In this document: in pieces, positions 11,573 through 19,849 of the stretch
How positions within the stretch are numbered: position 1 is the first letter of the stretch
Layout of the letters: each line of letters opens with the position of its first letter
Source: Ardenticatenaceae bacterium
GTDB taxonomy: Bacteria > Chloroflexota > Anaerolineae > Promineifilales > Promineifilaceae
Reading direction: 5' to 3'
NCBI GenBank assembly: GCA_020634245.1
Contig: JACKCC010000008.1
Coordinates: 248,001 to 312,000 of the forward strand
DNA length: 64,000 nt
Made by a program: the position numbers and the translations under genes
Notes under the pieces: model-generated
The model's database searches: none
Told to the model about the DNA's origin: nothing
Seen by the model: the letters and a program-made list of their open reading frames with translations, nothing else

Positions 11573-12586
11573 ATGAACGCCTCTGACAATCATTCCAAAC
11601 TGCTATCACAACTGCTTAAAGAACCAGCCGTCAAATATGCGCCCGATTATCAACTGGCACTATTTTCCGAAGAACAGTTGCTCAAAGGCGAAGTTTTTGA
11701 ATTAGTTACCAGTGAAAATGAATTTCCCGCCCCGCAATTGCTGTATGAACATCCTAATGGCAAAATTTACGTCGGTGATTCTATTAAATGGATGTCGTCA
11801 ATTGAAAGCGAAACGGTCAATCTCATCATCGCCGATCCCCCTTACAACATTAAAAAAGCGGAATGGGACACATTTGAGTCGCAGCAAGCTTACGTTCAAT
11901 GGTCGCTTAGTTGGATAGAGCAAGCCGCTCGCGTTTTAAAATCTGATGGAACTTTGTATATCTGTGGATTCTCCGAAATACTGGCTGATATTAAGCTTCC
12001 CGCATTAAAATTTTTTTCCGGATGCCGTTGGCTGGTATGGCATTATAAAAACAAAGCCAATCTTCACTCTGATTGGGGCAGGTCGCACGAAAGTATCTTG
12101 CACTTTCGTAAAAGCAAGGATTTCACGTTTAACACAGACGACGTGCGAATTCCATATGGAAACCACACCACCAAATACCCTGAGCGAACGCAAGCTGACA
12201 CAAGTCAGTATGGAAAAGGTGATAAAAGCTACGTATGGCAGCCGCATCCCAAAGGCGCTAAACCGCGCGATGTAATCGAAATACCAACGACCTGTAATGG
12301 TATGCATGAAACCACACCCCATCCCACACAAAAACCAGAAGAACTTTTTCGAAAGTTGGTTTTAGCCTCTTCAAATGAGGATGATTTAGTTATTGATCCA
12401 TTTTTAGGGTCGGGGACAACGGCCGTTACCGCTGAACAACTAAAACGAAGATGGATGGGGTGTGATTTATCCGCAGAATATTGCCAATGGGCCATTGAAC
12501 GCATTGAATTAGTCAAAGATTGGCCAGTTAAAAAATGGATTGAACACGATGCGAACAATGCCAATCGGAGAAAATCAATTCGATGA
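11573..12586 (+). CDS. Site-specific DNA methyltransferase, beta class (N6-adenine or N4-cytosine)
   Basis: A 337-residue modification enzyme. Motif IV DPPYN (Asp88) precedes motif I FLGSGTT (Phe277), the beta-class order. The spacing between them, with CRWLVWHYKNKANL and HESILHFRKS in between, matches type II modification enzymes. A 50-residue N-terminal region precedes the SAM fold. The gene overlaps the next one by 4 bases (ATGA), the classic arrangement for translational coupling to its nuclease. Base composition is AT-richer than neighbours, suggesting acquisition. Recognition sequence cannot be read from the sequence. Confidence 0.9.
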   Translation: MNASDNHSKLLSQLLKEPAVKYAPDYQLALFSEEQLLKGEVFELVTSENEFPAPQLLYEHPNGKIYVGDSIKWMSSIESETVNLIIADPPYNIKKAEWDTFESQQAYVQWSLSWIEQAARVLKSDGTLYICGFSEILADIKLPALKFFSGCRWLVWHYKNKANLHSDWGRSHESILHFRKSKDFTFNTDDVRIPYGNHTTKYPERTQADTSQYGKGDKSYVWQPHPKGAKPRDVIEIPTTCNGMHETTPHPTQKPEELFRKLVLASSNEDDLVIDPFLGSGTTAVTAEQLKRRWMGCDLSAEYCQWAIERIELVKDWPVKKWIEHDANNANRRKSIR

Positions 12587-13533
12587 CACCAAATGCAACT
12601 TTATTCGATTTGCAAGCCAGTGTTCAAGATATTTCTGCGTTCAGACAAATCGAAGATTATTACACAATCACTCACGCCTTCTTAAATCTCGTCGCCCAAA
12701 CCCAACCAACACGTATTATTTCACCTAACGATCATCGCTATATCTTTTACCAATATGATGACACGTATAGTCATAAAATAACACGGCCCTTAAACTCAGA
12801 CTTGTTCATTGAAGCGCCAAATGGTTTCCAACAGGCGTTCACCTGCTTTATATCTTTATTGGCTGACTTAAAAAAGCATGGTCAAAATGCAACGAACAAA
12901 GCCTACGTTCAAAAATATTTGGAAACAAATGAAATCAATAAAGTTGTTTACACAGCTCAACAAAGCATCGGCAGTATTGGTGATTCCTTCGATAACCCCA
13001 ACCAATCTCGCAAAAGAGTCGGCCAACTCTTTGAAAATTTGATCAAATTGATCATTACCGAAATCGGTTTTACATGCGAATCGCGAACGATTACCGTGCC
13101 CATTCCTGGTTCCCCTGACTACTCAATGTCATATGAGCTTGATTTAGTGTTTTCTAAAGATGGGGCAATTATTGCTTCTGAAAGCAAGTTCATTCACCCT
13201 GATGAAATCATTGGTTCTGTTAAAACCACCAGTAAGGATAGAATAGACAAGATTTTTCTGGATAAGTTTCTATTGTCTAAACTGCTTGGTCGGGAGATAA
13301 AGGTTGTAGCTATCTTTTTGCATGATGTTCAACGCGCCCGTCGGGCAAGCAGCATTTTTGGTATTAATTCGACTTTCAAAACCAACCATTTCCTGGGTTA
13401 CACAGTGGCTCTAAACCGGATGAATGGTGTTTACTACGTTGACCCCCGCCCAGAGATGATCAACGACCCTCGGTTGAGCAATGAAATTGATAATTTCCAA
13501 TACTTTCTTGCCCATGACATCTGGCGACTCTGA
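12583..13533 (+). CDS. Probable type II restriction endonuclease partner
   Basis: A 316-residue protein without an obvious named family. It contains a PD-(D/E)XK-like core: a beta strand SYELDLVF with Asp187, followed by IIASESKFI with Glu200 and Lys202 (D-X12-E-S-K). Coupling by a 4-base overlap to the methyltransferase and low GC support a restriction role. The N-terminal half is helical and may hold the target-recognition part. No ACGGCCGT motif occurs in it, unlike most genes here. Alternative: a cognate accessory nuclease. Cleavage specificity unknown. Confidence 0.7.
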   Translation: MTPNATLFDLQASVQDISAFRQIEDYYTITHAFLNLVAQTQPTRIISPNDHRYIFYQYDDTYSHKITRPLNSDLFIEAPNGFQQAFTCFISLLADLKKHGQNATNKAYVQKYLETNEINKVVYTAQQSIGSIGDSFDNPNQSRKRVGQLFENLIKLIITEIGFTCESRTITVPIPGSPDYSMSYELDLVFSKDGAIIASESKFIHPDEIIGSVKTTSKDRIDKIFLDKFLLSKLLGREIKVVAIFLHDVQRARRASSIFGINSTFKTNHFLGYTVALNRMNGVYYVDPRPEMINDPRLSNEIDNFQYFLAHDIWRL

Positions 13534-13568
13534 GAGTCTAAAAAAGGAATCAGCTTACGGGTGATGAT

Positions 13569-14771
13569 ATGACCCTGGAACTGGAAAAAATCACCGACAA
13601 AATTGATTCGATGGCCCAGAGCGCGGCCCAACGGCTGCAAAAACGGCAGGATTTCACCGAGGATTTGCTGCTGGTGCTGGAACAGTATGCCAGTGATTGG
13701 GTGGCAATTGAAGCAGCGCTAGATCATGCTCAATCTTTGGCCGACCCTAAGCATTATCGCTCGGCACGGCCGTTCACCCACACCGATCCCCTCAACGCCG
13801 CCATCGACCCGCCCACACTGCCGAGTCAGGCGACCATCATTGCCACCGACGGCTCGCAAATCATGCCCGACCGCCACGCCGCCCATCTCTACTACCTGCT
13901 CAACGTCGGCGGCATCATCTATTATCATGGCGGTTCCCGTACCCCCGACCAGTTCACTGAACCCGAACTCCACTTCCCCACCAGCCAGAACGAAGCCAAT
14001 TTCTTGACTAGCAGCGGCGAAGTCAGCATCGCCCGCGACCTGCTGGAAATTGGCAAGCTGGCCGACGTAGCCTGGAACCAGCGCGGCAGTGATGTGCCCG
14101 TACTGGCGATTTTGGATCAGCGACTGCTTTACTGGCCCATCGGCGGGCCGGAAGCCGGTCTGAGCGAGGTAGTTGAAAAGTGGCTGCGAGCCATGACAAA
14201 AATCAATGACAGCGGCGCGCTGCTGGCCGGGTATATCGATCGCCCGATGACAACGGCCGTTACCACCCTCCTTCGCTCATTACAAGGACTGCAAGATCAG
14301 GCCAATTTTGATTGGAAATCGCTGGGCAAAGCCGGGGCCGGCGGCGGCCTGACCGATGGCTCGCTGTTCTACCGCATCCTGAAACCGGGCCAGCGCAGCA
14401 AAGTCTTTGTCTCCGTCTCGCCGCCCAACGAGCGCTTTGCCGAGCAGGACAAAGCCAATGAAGTCTGCTTTTTCTACTTCAATCCGGGGCGGGGCATCGC
14501 CCGGGTCGATATTCCCAGATGGGTGGCTAAGAGTGAAACGGCCGTTGCCACCGTCCATGCCCTCATTTACGATCAGTGCCGCATCTTGGGCGACTACCCC
14601 TATATCATCGCCCGCGCCGACGAAATGGCCGTCGTCGGCCATCAAGACCAGGAAGAGTTGAATTTTTTGATTGACCTGCACATGCAGCGTTACGGCATCG
14701 AAAGCCGCCTGACAGCCAAACAAAGCAGCAAAGGACTGGCCCGCGGCGGTAAAACGAGACACGGATTGTAA
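13569..14771 (+). CDS. nurA: NurA-type 5'-3' nuclease
   Basis: A 400-residue NurA-domain protein. NurA, with the HerA translocase, resects DNA ends in archaea and some bacteria. The signature TIIATDGSQI (Asp94) begins the RNase H-like fold, and later acidic motifs include AILDQRLLYWP and IARADEMAVVGHQDQEELNFLIDLHM near the C-terminus. It is directly followed by a HAS-barrel protein on the same strand, matching the NurA-HerA neighbourhood, although no HerA ATPase gene is present here. The 35-bp gap after the restriction gene suggests possible co-transcription. Confidence 0.85.
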   Translation: MTLELEKITDKIDSMAQSAAQRLQKRQDFTEDLLLVLEQYASDWVAIEAALDHAQSLADPKHYRSARPFTHTDPLNAAIDPPTLPSQATIIATDGSQIMPDRHAAHLYYLLNVGGIIYYHGGSRTPDQFTEPELHFPTSQNEANFLTSSGEVSIARDLLEIGKLADVAWNQRGSDVPVLAILDQRLLYWPIGGPEAGLSEVVEKWLRAMTKINDSGALLAGYIDRPMTTAVTTLLRSLQGLQDQANFDWKSLGKAGAGGGLTDGSLFYRILKPGQRSKVFVSVSPPNERFAEQDKANEVCFFYFNPGRGIARVDIPRWVAKSETAVATVHALIYDQCRILGDYPYIIARADEMAVVGHQDQEELNFLIDLHMQRYGIESRLTAKQSSKGLARGGKTRHGL

Positions 14772-14849
14772 AATTAATGATTGAGGATTGATGATTAAAT
14801 CAGTGACACATGATTTAAAAATTAATCATAAATCATCAAGGATTTAACT

Positions 14850-15476
14850 ATGACGAATCAAGAATTTGGCCGCGTTTTGCGGGCCAGCACGGTGGGTTTT
14901 GCTGTGGGCTGCCGGGTGAACCAGTTGGACGCGCCCTCGTTTGGCGGGTTGGTCAAGGCCCAGCCGGTGGACGCCCGCGAAGCAATCTATGGCCTCATCT
15001 ACGACATGCACATTGACGATGACCCGCTGGTGCGCCGCCTGGTGCTGGCCGAAAGCCCCAACCCATCACTCATCAACGACCAGCGCGAAAACCGGATGCT
15101 GCCCATCGAAATGAGCGTTTTGGCCGTCGGTTATCGGCTCAATGGCGACATCCGCCACGGCCTGCCGCCGCGCCCGCCGCTCAATCTGGACCCGGTGCTG
15201 CTCTGCACCGATCCGGCTGAAGTGGCTCAATTTAGCGATAATTTGGGGTATTTGCGCCTGATTTTGCGCGCCGGGGAGAGTAACGTGCCCGTTGACCAAC
15301 TGCTAGTAGCCCACATCAGCAGCGTCTACCACCTTCGCGGCCGGGACACCGACTGGGTACTCAACGTCATCACCGAACTCATCGAACTGCTGCGCAGCAA
15401 TTACGACGTCCTCATCCCTACCCTGGAAGCACTCAGCGAAGCCTTGCCAGAACTGCCCCAAATAAGTTTACCGTAG
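14850..15476 (+). CDS. HAS-barrel-like protein, HerA N-terminal domain without ATPase
   Basis: 208 residues, small and mostly beta in the first 150. The start FGRVLRASTVGFAVGCRVNQL resembles the HAS barrel found at the N-terminus of HerA and the F1 ATPase subunits. No Walker A or B motif is present, so this is a stand-alone barrel. Position after nurA suggests it assists a NurA/HerA complex; this is inference. The stop codon TAG lies inside the palindromic dispersed repeat at 15473-15535. Confidence 0.6.
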   Translation: MTNQEFGRVLRASTVGFAVGCRVNQLDAPSFGGLVKAQPVDAREAIYGLIYDMHIDDDPLVRRLVLAESPNPSLINDQRENRMLPIEMSVLAVGYRLNGDIRHGLPPRPPLNLDPVLLCTDPAEVAQFSDNLGYLRLILRAGESNVPVDQLLVAHISSVYHLRGRDTDWVLNVITELIELLRSNYDVLIPTLEALSEALPELPQISLP

Positions 15477-15535
15477 GGGCGTACCCTTGTGGTCGCCCTA
15501 TGCCTGCCCTGGGCGACCACAAGGGTGGCCCCTAC
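15473..15535. repeat. GTAGGGG palindromic dispersed repeat, copy 1
   Basis: Long inverted repeat: GTAGGGGC..ACCCTTGTGGTCGCCC on the left and its near-complement GGGCGACCACAAGGGT..CCCCTAC on the right. Related copies lie at 37174-37215, 44392-44447 and 54569-54627. Here the two ends supply the TAG stop codons of the convergent HAS-barrel and Lon-like genes. The hairpin may serve as a bidirectional terminator. Confidence 0.85.
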
Positions 15536-17907
15536 GAATCGTCTCCGTTGCCAAATGCCTTCAGGTCTTCGGCCAATTGTAACAGGCGATCTTGGACGGC
15601 GTGATGGATTGTGCCTTCGGGGTAGATGCCATTTTCGGCTTGTTCGCCGGCCGGGATGCTAGTGAGCAGCTCAATCCCTTCGTCAATCGTGCGGATAGGC
15701 CAGATGTGGAATTGTTTTTGAGTTACGGCCGTTACTACTTCCTCCGCCAACATCAAATGGGCCACGTTGCTGGCCGGAATCATCACTCCCTGCTCGCCGG
15801 TCAGACCACGCGCCTGGCAAATGTGGAAAAATCCTTCCACCTTTTCATTTACACCGCCGATGGGCTGCACCTCGCCCCGCTGGTTCACCGAACCGGTCAC
15901 GGCAATACCCTGCTTGATGGGAATATTACCGAGGCTGGACAGCAGCGCATACAATTCTGTTGAGGAGGCGCTGTCACCATCAATGCCGCCATAATTCTGT
16001 TCAAAGGTCAGGCTGGCCGTGAGCGAAAGCGGCTGGTTTTGGGCGTATTTGCCGCCTAGATAGCCCACCAATGTCAGCACGCCCTTATCGTGGATGGGGC
16101 CGGACATTTCTGTTTCCCGCTCGATCTGAATAACGCCATCTTCGCCCATATAGGTGCGGGCGGTGATGCGGCCTGGCTGGCCGAAAGCGTATTCGCCCGT
16201 ATCCAGCACCGATAATCCGTTCACTTGCCCCACAACCGCGCCATCAGTGGAGATGAAGACCGTCTCATCCAACACCTGCTCCCGCACCAGTTCTTCCATA
16301 CGATTGGCACGATAGATGCGTTCGTTGATGGCTTGTTGAACGTCGGCAGCGGTGGTGGTGTTACGGCCGTTCACCCCCGCCCAATAACTTGCTTCCCGCA
16401 CCAAATCAGCAATCTGGCCAAAGCGGGTACTGAGCTTGTTTTGATGTTCCGCCAGCCGCGCACCAAACTCGACCACCCTGGCCACCGCCGAACGGTCAAA
16501 GTGGCGCAAATTCTCCTCATGGCAGCGGGTGGCCACAAAATCGGCGTACTCAGCTTCATGTGCATCGTCACGCGGCATCGTCGAATCAAAATCGGAGCGC
16601 ACCTTGAATAAATCGCCAAAATCCTCATCCTGGGCATACAAGGCATAATACAAATTAGGGCTGCCCAACAAAATAATTTTCACCTTCAATGGAATCGGTT
16701 CAGGGTCCAGCGATTTGGCAAAAACCTGGGTGTTGTGCATCGTCGCCCGCAGTTGGACATTGATGTTTTGGGCTTTCAACGCTCGTTTTAATGCTTCATA
16801 CGCCTCAATATCGCGCAGCAAATCGTTGGCGTTAATGATGAGATAGCCACTGTTAGCCCAATGCAGGCTGCCACATTTAATATTGGTAAAATGAGTCGTC
16901 ACCATGCCGTCCTGCATCTCGTACTCCAACCGCCCCATCAGGTTGTGATAGGTTGGGTCTTGTTCGATAATGACCGGCGCGCCCGTTGTTTTACTATTGT
17001 CAACCAGCAGATTGATCTCATAACGGCGCAAATCGGGCAGCGGGCTGCCATCTTCGGCCGGCGGATCAAAATCATGCATGTTTTCCAGCACATCCTGGTG
17101 GACTTCGCTCAGGTAAAGCAGCATTTCGTCATGATCGGCGTACGTTTTTTGCAGATGATCAAAGTGCTGCTGGCTGGTGGCTTCGGCCACTTCACGGTCA
17201 ATTTGCTCCATTTGCCGCCGCGCCTCGCCGCCCATTGTTTGAATTTGATCTAGCACATCATCCAGTTCTTCACCCAGGATTTGCCGCTGCTCTTCGATGG
17301 CCTGGCGCTGCTCCAGGGGAATTTGCTGGTAGATTTCAGGCGGGATGGTACGGCCGTCTTGCACAGGCACAATGGCAAATCCGGACGGTGTGTTAAGCAG
17401 CCCCAAACTATGTTCGGCCGCCTTGACTTGCAGCGCTTGCAGCAGATCATTTTGCTGCCGCTCAAAATCACGCTGCACCGCCTCCATCGCCTCTTTGTAC
17501 GCCTCCGAAGCAAAAGCCTGGGGCAGTTCGCGCTGCAAATCGGCCACAAGCTGGCCCATTTGTGCTTTGAACTGCACCCCCTGCCCTGGCGGCAGGCTGA
17601 TGGCGCGCGGCATGTGTGGTGTGGTGAAGTTGTGGACGTAAATCCAATCATCCGGGGTCGGTTCATCGCCGGTACGTTCGTGCAAAAAGCGCTCGATGGC
17701 CGTGGCCCGGCCGGTGCCGGTCGGCCCCAGAACAAAGGTGTTGTACCCCTGGCTCTGAATGCCAATACCAAATTCGATGGCTCGTGTTCCGCGCGGCTGG
17801 CCAATGATATTGGTTTGAGCCGGTAATTCGGCCGTGGTTTCGAATTGATAATGGTCCTGGCAGCAAACGCGGCGTAGTTTGTCAGGTGATAATGGTGATA
17901 CAGGCAT
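15532..17907 (-). CDS. LonB-like ATP-dependent protease (AAA_32 plus S16 domain)
   Basis: A 791-residue Lon-family protease. The N-terminal half has the P-loop-like GPTGTGRAT (about residues 57-65) in which the Walker Lys is Arg, as seen in the AAA_32 branch. A helical region (about 120-300) is followed by the second part of the ATPase and the S16 protease domain. The catalytic dyad is Ser646 (in GDSASS) and Lys689 (in GGVNEKVEGF), 43 residues apart as in other Lon proteases. It is not the main Lon (no N-terminal LON substrate domain). The neighbour on the same strand is an aminopeptidase-like gene. Confidence 0.9.
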   Translation of the reverse strand: MPVSPLSPDKLRRVCCQDHYQFETTAELPAQTNIIGQPRGTRAIEFGIGIQSQGYNTFVLGPTGTGRATAIERFLHERTGDEPTPDDWIYVHNFTTPHMPRAISLPPGQGVQFKAQMGQLVADLQRELPQAFASEAYKEAMEAVQRDFERQQNDLLQALQVKAAEHSLGLLNTPSGFAIVPVQDGRTIPPEIYQQIPLEQRQAIEEQRQILGEELDDVLDQIQTMGGEARRQMEQIDREVAEATSQQHFDHLQKTYADHDEMLLYLSEVHQDVLENMHDFDPPAEDGSPLPDLRRYEINLLVDNSKTTGAPVIIEQDPTYHNLMGRLEYEMQDGMVTTHFTNIKCGSLHWANSGYLIINANDLLRDIEAYEALKRALKAQNINVQLRATMHNTQVFAKSLDPEPIPLKVKIILLGSPNLYYALYAQDEDFGDLFKVRSDFDSTMPRDDAHEAEYADFVATRCHEENLRHFDRSAVARVVEFGARLAEHQNKLSTRFGQIADLVREASYWAGVNGRNTTTAADVQQAINERIYRANRMEELVREQVLDETVFISTDGAVVGQVNGLSVLDTGEYAFGQPGRITARTYMGEDGVIQIERETEMSGPIHDKGVLTLVGYLGGKYAQNQPLSLTASLTFEQNYGGIDGDSASSTELYALLSSLGNIPIKQGIAVTGSVNQRGEVQPIGGVNEKVEGFFHICQARGLTGEQGVMIPASNVAHLMLAEEVVTAVTQKQFHIWPIRTIDEGIELLTSIPAGEQAENGIYPEGTIHHAVQDRLLQLAEDLKAFGNGDDS

Positions 17908-17924
17908 GGATGAACTCCAATTCA

Positions 17925-18114
17925 GAAGGCAGAAGGCAGAAGGCAGTCACTCACACGTCTGCCACTTGCCGTTTGCCACTTGCAAACTTTTTCCCGAATA
18001 TTACTGCCTGCCTATCATCGAGGCAATGTTTGGGGGAATGAATCTGAACAAAGAAATCGGATTTCTGATCGATAAACCCGAAAAAACAAGTCGTCGATTA
18101 AGAAATCCGATTTC
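17925..18114. repeat. Two hairpin-forming elements upstream of the Lon-like gene
   Basis: At 17925-17990 three GGCAGAA-type heptamers are followed by complementary CTGCCACTTGCC units, giving an imperfect hairpin. At 18053-18066 and 18101-18114 lies a perfect 14-bp inverted repeat (GAAATCGGATTTCT and complement) with a 34-bp loop. No flanking direct repeats were found for the second, so a transposon origin is not shown. Confidence 0.6.
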
Positions 18115-18148
18115 AAATCACTTTTTAGCACTGCTCAACTCACCGCCA

Positions 18149-19246
18149 TTACCCATTCTCAGGATGATTGGCTAAAAATTGGTGGTAGTCAGCCATAACT
18201 GCCTGCAAATCATCCAGCGGCAGTTCGTAAACGGTATGATCTTCATAACCGGTCATTGTCTCAGCGGCCGTCAAGGCGTTCAAAATCGCCTCTTCCACTG
18301 CTTCGACCGTAGCCTCAAAAAATGGGTTCATCCGGCTGTGGGGAACCATCTCCAAATTATGGACCAGTCCGGCTTTGGCCGGCAGATTGTTACCGGTGGC
18401 AAAAGCTAAAAATATATCGCCGCTGCCATTGTGTCCCACACTCCCCACCCGGCTCACGCCGACTGTGGCCCGCTGCGCCAGCCGTTTGCACTGCACCGGC
18501 AGAAGGGGGGCATCGGTCGCAATGATGACAATAATAGAGCTGCTCTGGAATGGGTCCGGCCAGGGGGGAACGGCCGTATGCGCATGGTTCAAAATACGAC
18601 CAACAGGTACGCCATCCACGCGAAACAACTGACGGTCACCATAATTGGTCTGAACCAAAGCACCAATTGTATATTTCTGACGTTCAATTTCCACCACACG
18701 TGAAGATGTACCAATTCCGCCCTTAAAATCATGGCAGATCATACCTGTGCCGCCGCCGACATTACCCTCTTGAACCGGGCCGCTTTGGGCACCGGCCAAT
18801 GCTTCGAATACCCGCTCCTTGGTAACATGGAATCCGTTAATGTCATTGAGCCAGCCATCATACGTTTCGGCCACCACCGGCAGCCAAAATCCTTCCCGAT
18901 AATCTCGCTCAACAACGTAAGAGACCAGTGCATCCCGGACAACTCCCACTTGAAAGGTATTAGTCAACCCAATAGCCGACCCCAACATACCGGACTCTTG
19001 CAACCAGGGTAAGCCAGTCATTTCACCGTTACCGTTGAAGGCGTGGTACCCTGCAAAGGCATAGTTATTCCAAATCGAGTCGGCTCGCGGCAAAATGATA
19101 GTGACACCGGTACGGGCGATACGTGGTTTATTGTAAATCAGGGTACTGTGCCCAACCAGGACATCGGGAACGTCGGTAATTGCATTATTGGGACCGGTGG
19201 GGTAACTGCCAATTTCGATCCCCAGGTCCCGTAATCTGGCGCGCAT
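18149..19246 (-). CDS. P1 (S58) family aminopeptidase, DmpA-like
   Basis: A 365-residue Ntn-hydrolase of the DmpA/BapA family, which are L-aminopeptidase/D-esterases or beta-peptidyl aminopeptidases that cleave themselves before a nucleophilic Ser. The N-terminus RLRDLGIEIGSYPTGPNNAITDVPDVLVGHSTL is characteristic. The likely self-cleavage site is the Gly-Ser of GHNGSGDIFLAF near residue 272. GGTGMICHDFKGGIGTSSR matches the substrate pocket region. No signal peptide, so probably cytoplasmic. Ribosome site AGGAGAAAATC precedes the ATG at 19246. Confidence 0.9.
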   Translation of the reverse strand: MRARLRDLGIEIGSYPTGPNNAITDVPDVLVGHSTLIYNKPRIARTGVTIILPRADSIWNNYAFAGYHAFNGNGEMTGLPWLQESGMLGSAIGLTNTFQVGVVRDALVSYVVERDYREGFWLPVVAETYDGWLNDINGFHVTKERVFEALAGAQSGPVQEGNVGGGTGMICHDFKGGIGTSSRVVEIERQKYTIGALVQTNYGDRQLFRVDGVPVGRILNHAHTAVPPWPDPFQSSSIIVIIATDAPLLPVQCKRLAQRATVGVSRVGSVGHNGSGDIFLAFATGNNLPAKAGLVHNLEMVPHSRMNPFFEATVEAVEEAILNALTAAETMTGYEDHTVYELPLDDLQAVMADYHQFLANHPENG

Positions 19247-19345
19247 ATGATTTTCTCCTACATGATCTCGTTTACCAAAGCCCAGATACTAGCATACAAA
19301 CTTTTGACAGGCTATACAGAGGGAAGTAAAATGTTTTATCAGATG

Positions 19346-19438
19346 GTAAGCGTTCAGTCTCCTCTGGAGGCTTTTGAAGTTTTTGCATCAAAAGTGGCTG
19401 TTACCAGAGGTAGAAACTCCAAAAGTCTGAACGGTTAC
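19346..19438. mobile_element. 93-bp MITE with IS66-like ends
   Basis: Inverted ends GTAAGCGTTCAG (19346-19357) and CTGAACGGTTAC (19427-19438) match with one mismatch, and exact 8-bp direct repeats ATCAGATG flank them (19338-19345 and 19439-19446). The GTAA-starting ends and 8-bp duplication are the pattern of the IS66 family. The interior has no coding capacity and contains a second small hairpin. No full IS66 copy is in the window, so mobilisation would be in trans. Confidence 0.7.
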
Positions 19439-19520
19439 ATCAGATGAATACTTTGTTCATCTTAGGTTGTCAGGTAACTCATAAAAACATTTTAGCGATG
19501 AATTAGATTTTTGTGTTTTG

Positions 19521-19800
19521 CTTAGGGAAGGTGGGAGAAAAATTCACATCTAAACCAGACAACCTTCCTGCTTTCACCTGATAGAGGCGATGGAAAACGA
19601 CATTAAAATTTGTAGACTGGCCTCCGTTCTAATATTGAGACAAAAAGCGGTCAATCCGGCTATCAGCTTTGTGTTTTCCCGCTCTATTCATTCAACCGTT
19701 CCCTCATTAATTCCCACATTCCTGTTCTCTGGTTTTGCTTCTTAATTTGAAGTGATTGATTTACGGCCGTTTCCGGCCCAAGGAGGTGAATAAAATAAAT
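19521..19800 (+). promoter_or_regulatory. Long untranslated leader of the oligopeptide-type ABC operon
   Basis: About 400 bases without a gene precede the binding-protein gene. The segment AGGGAAGGTGGGAGAAA...CTTCCTGCTTTCACCT (19524-19578) resembles the leader of the second binding-protein gene at 48358-48411. A perfect Shine-Dalgarno AAGGAGGTGA at 19780-19789 has no good start codon after it and lies 61 bp before the true start, which has its own site GGAGGAG. The early TTCACCT can pair with AGGTGAA of that sequence. Regulatory function is inferred. Confidence 0.35.
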
Positions 19801-19849
19801 TAAACCCATTTACAAACCTTTACACTATTTAATTGGACATGGAGGAGAA

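Noticed and set aside
15532..17907. Loss of ATPase activity in the Lon-like protease because Walker Lys is Arg
   Set aside because: The AAA_32 branch commonly shows GTGR in this position as far as I recall, so it cannot be read as inactivation.
17925..17990. Short tandem GGCAGAA repeats as a CRISPR-like array
   Set aside because: Units are 7 bp without spacers and are followed by their own complement. It is a hairpin repeat.
19524..19580. Glycine, cobalamin or manganese riboswitch in the leader
   Set aside because: Conserved core sequences of these classes are not present. Only similarity to the other leader in this window was seen.
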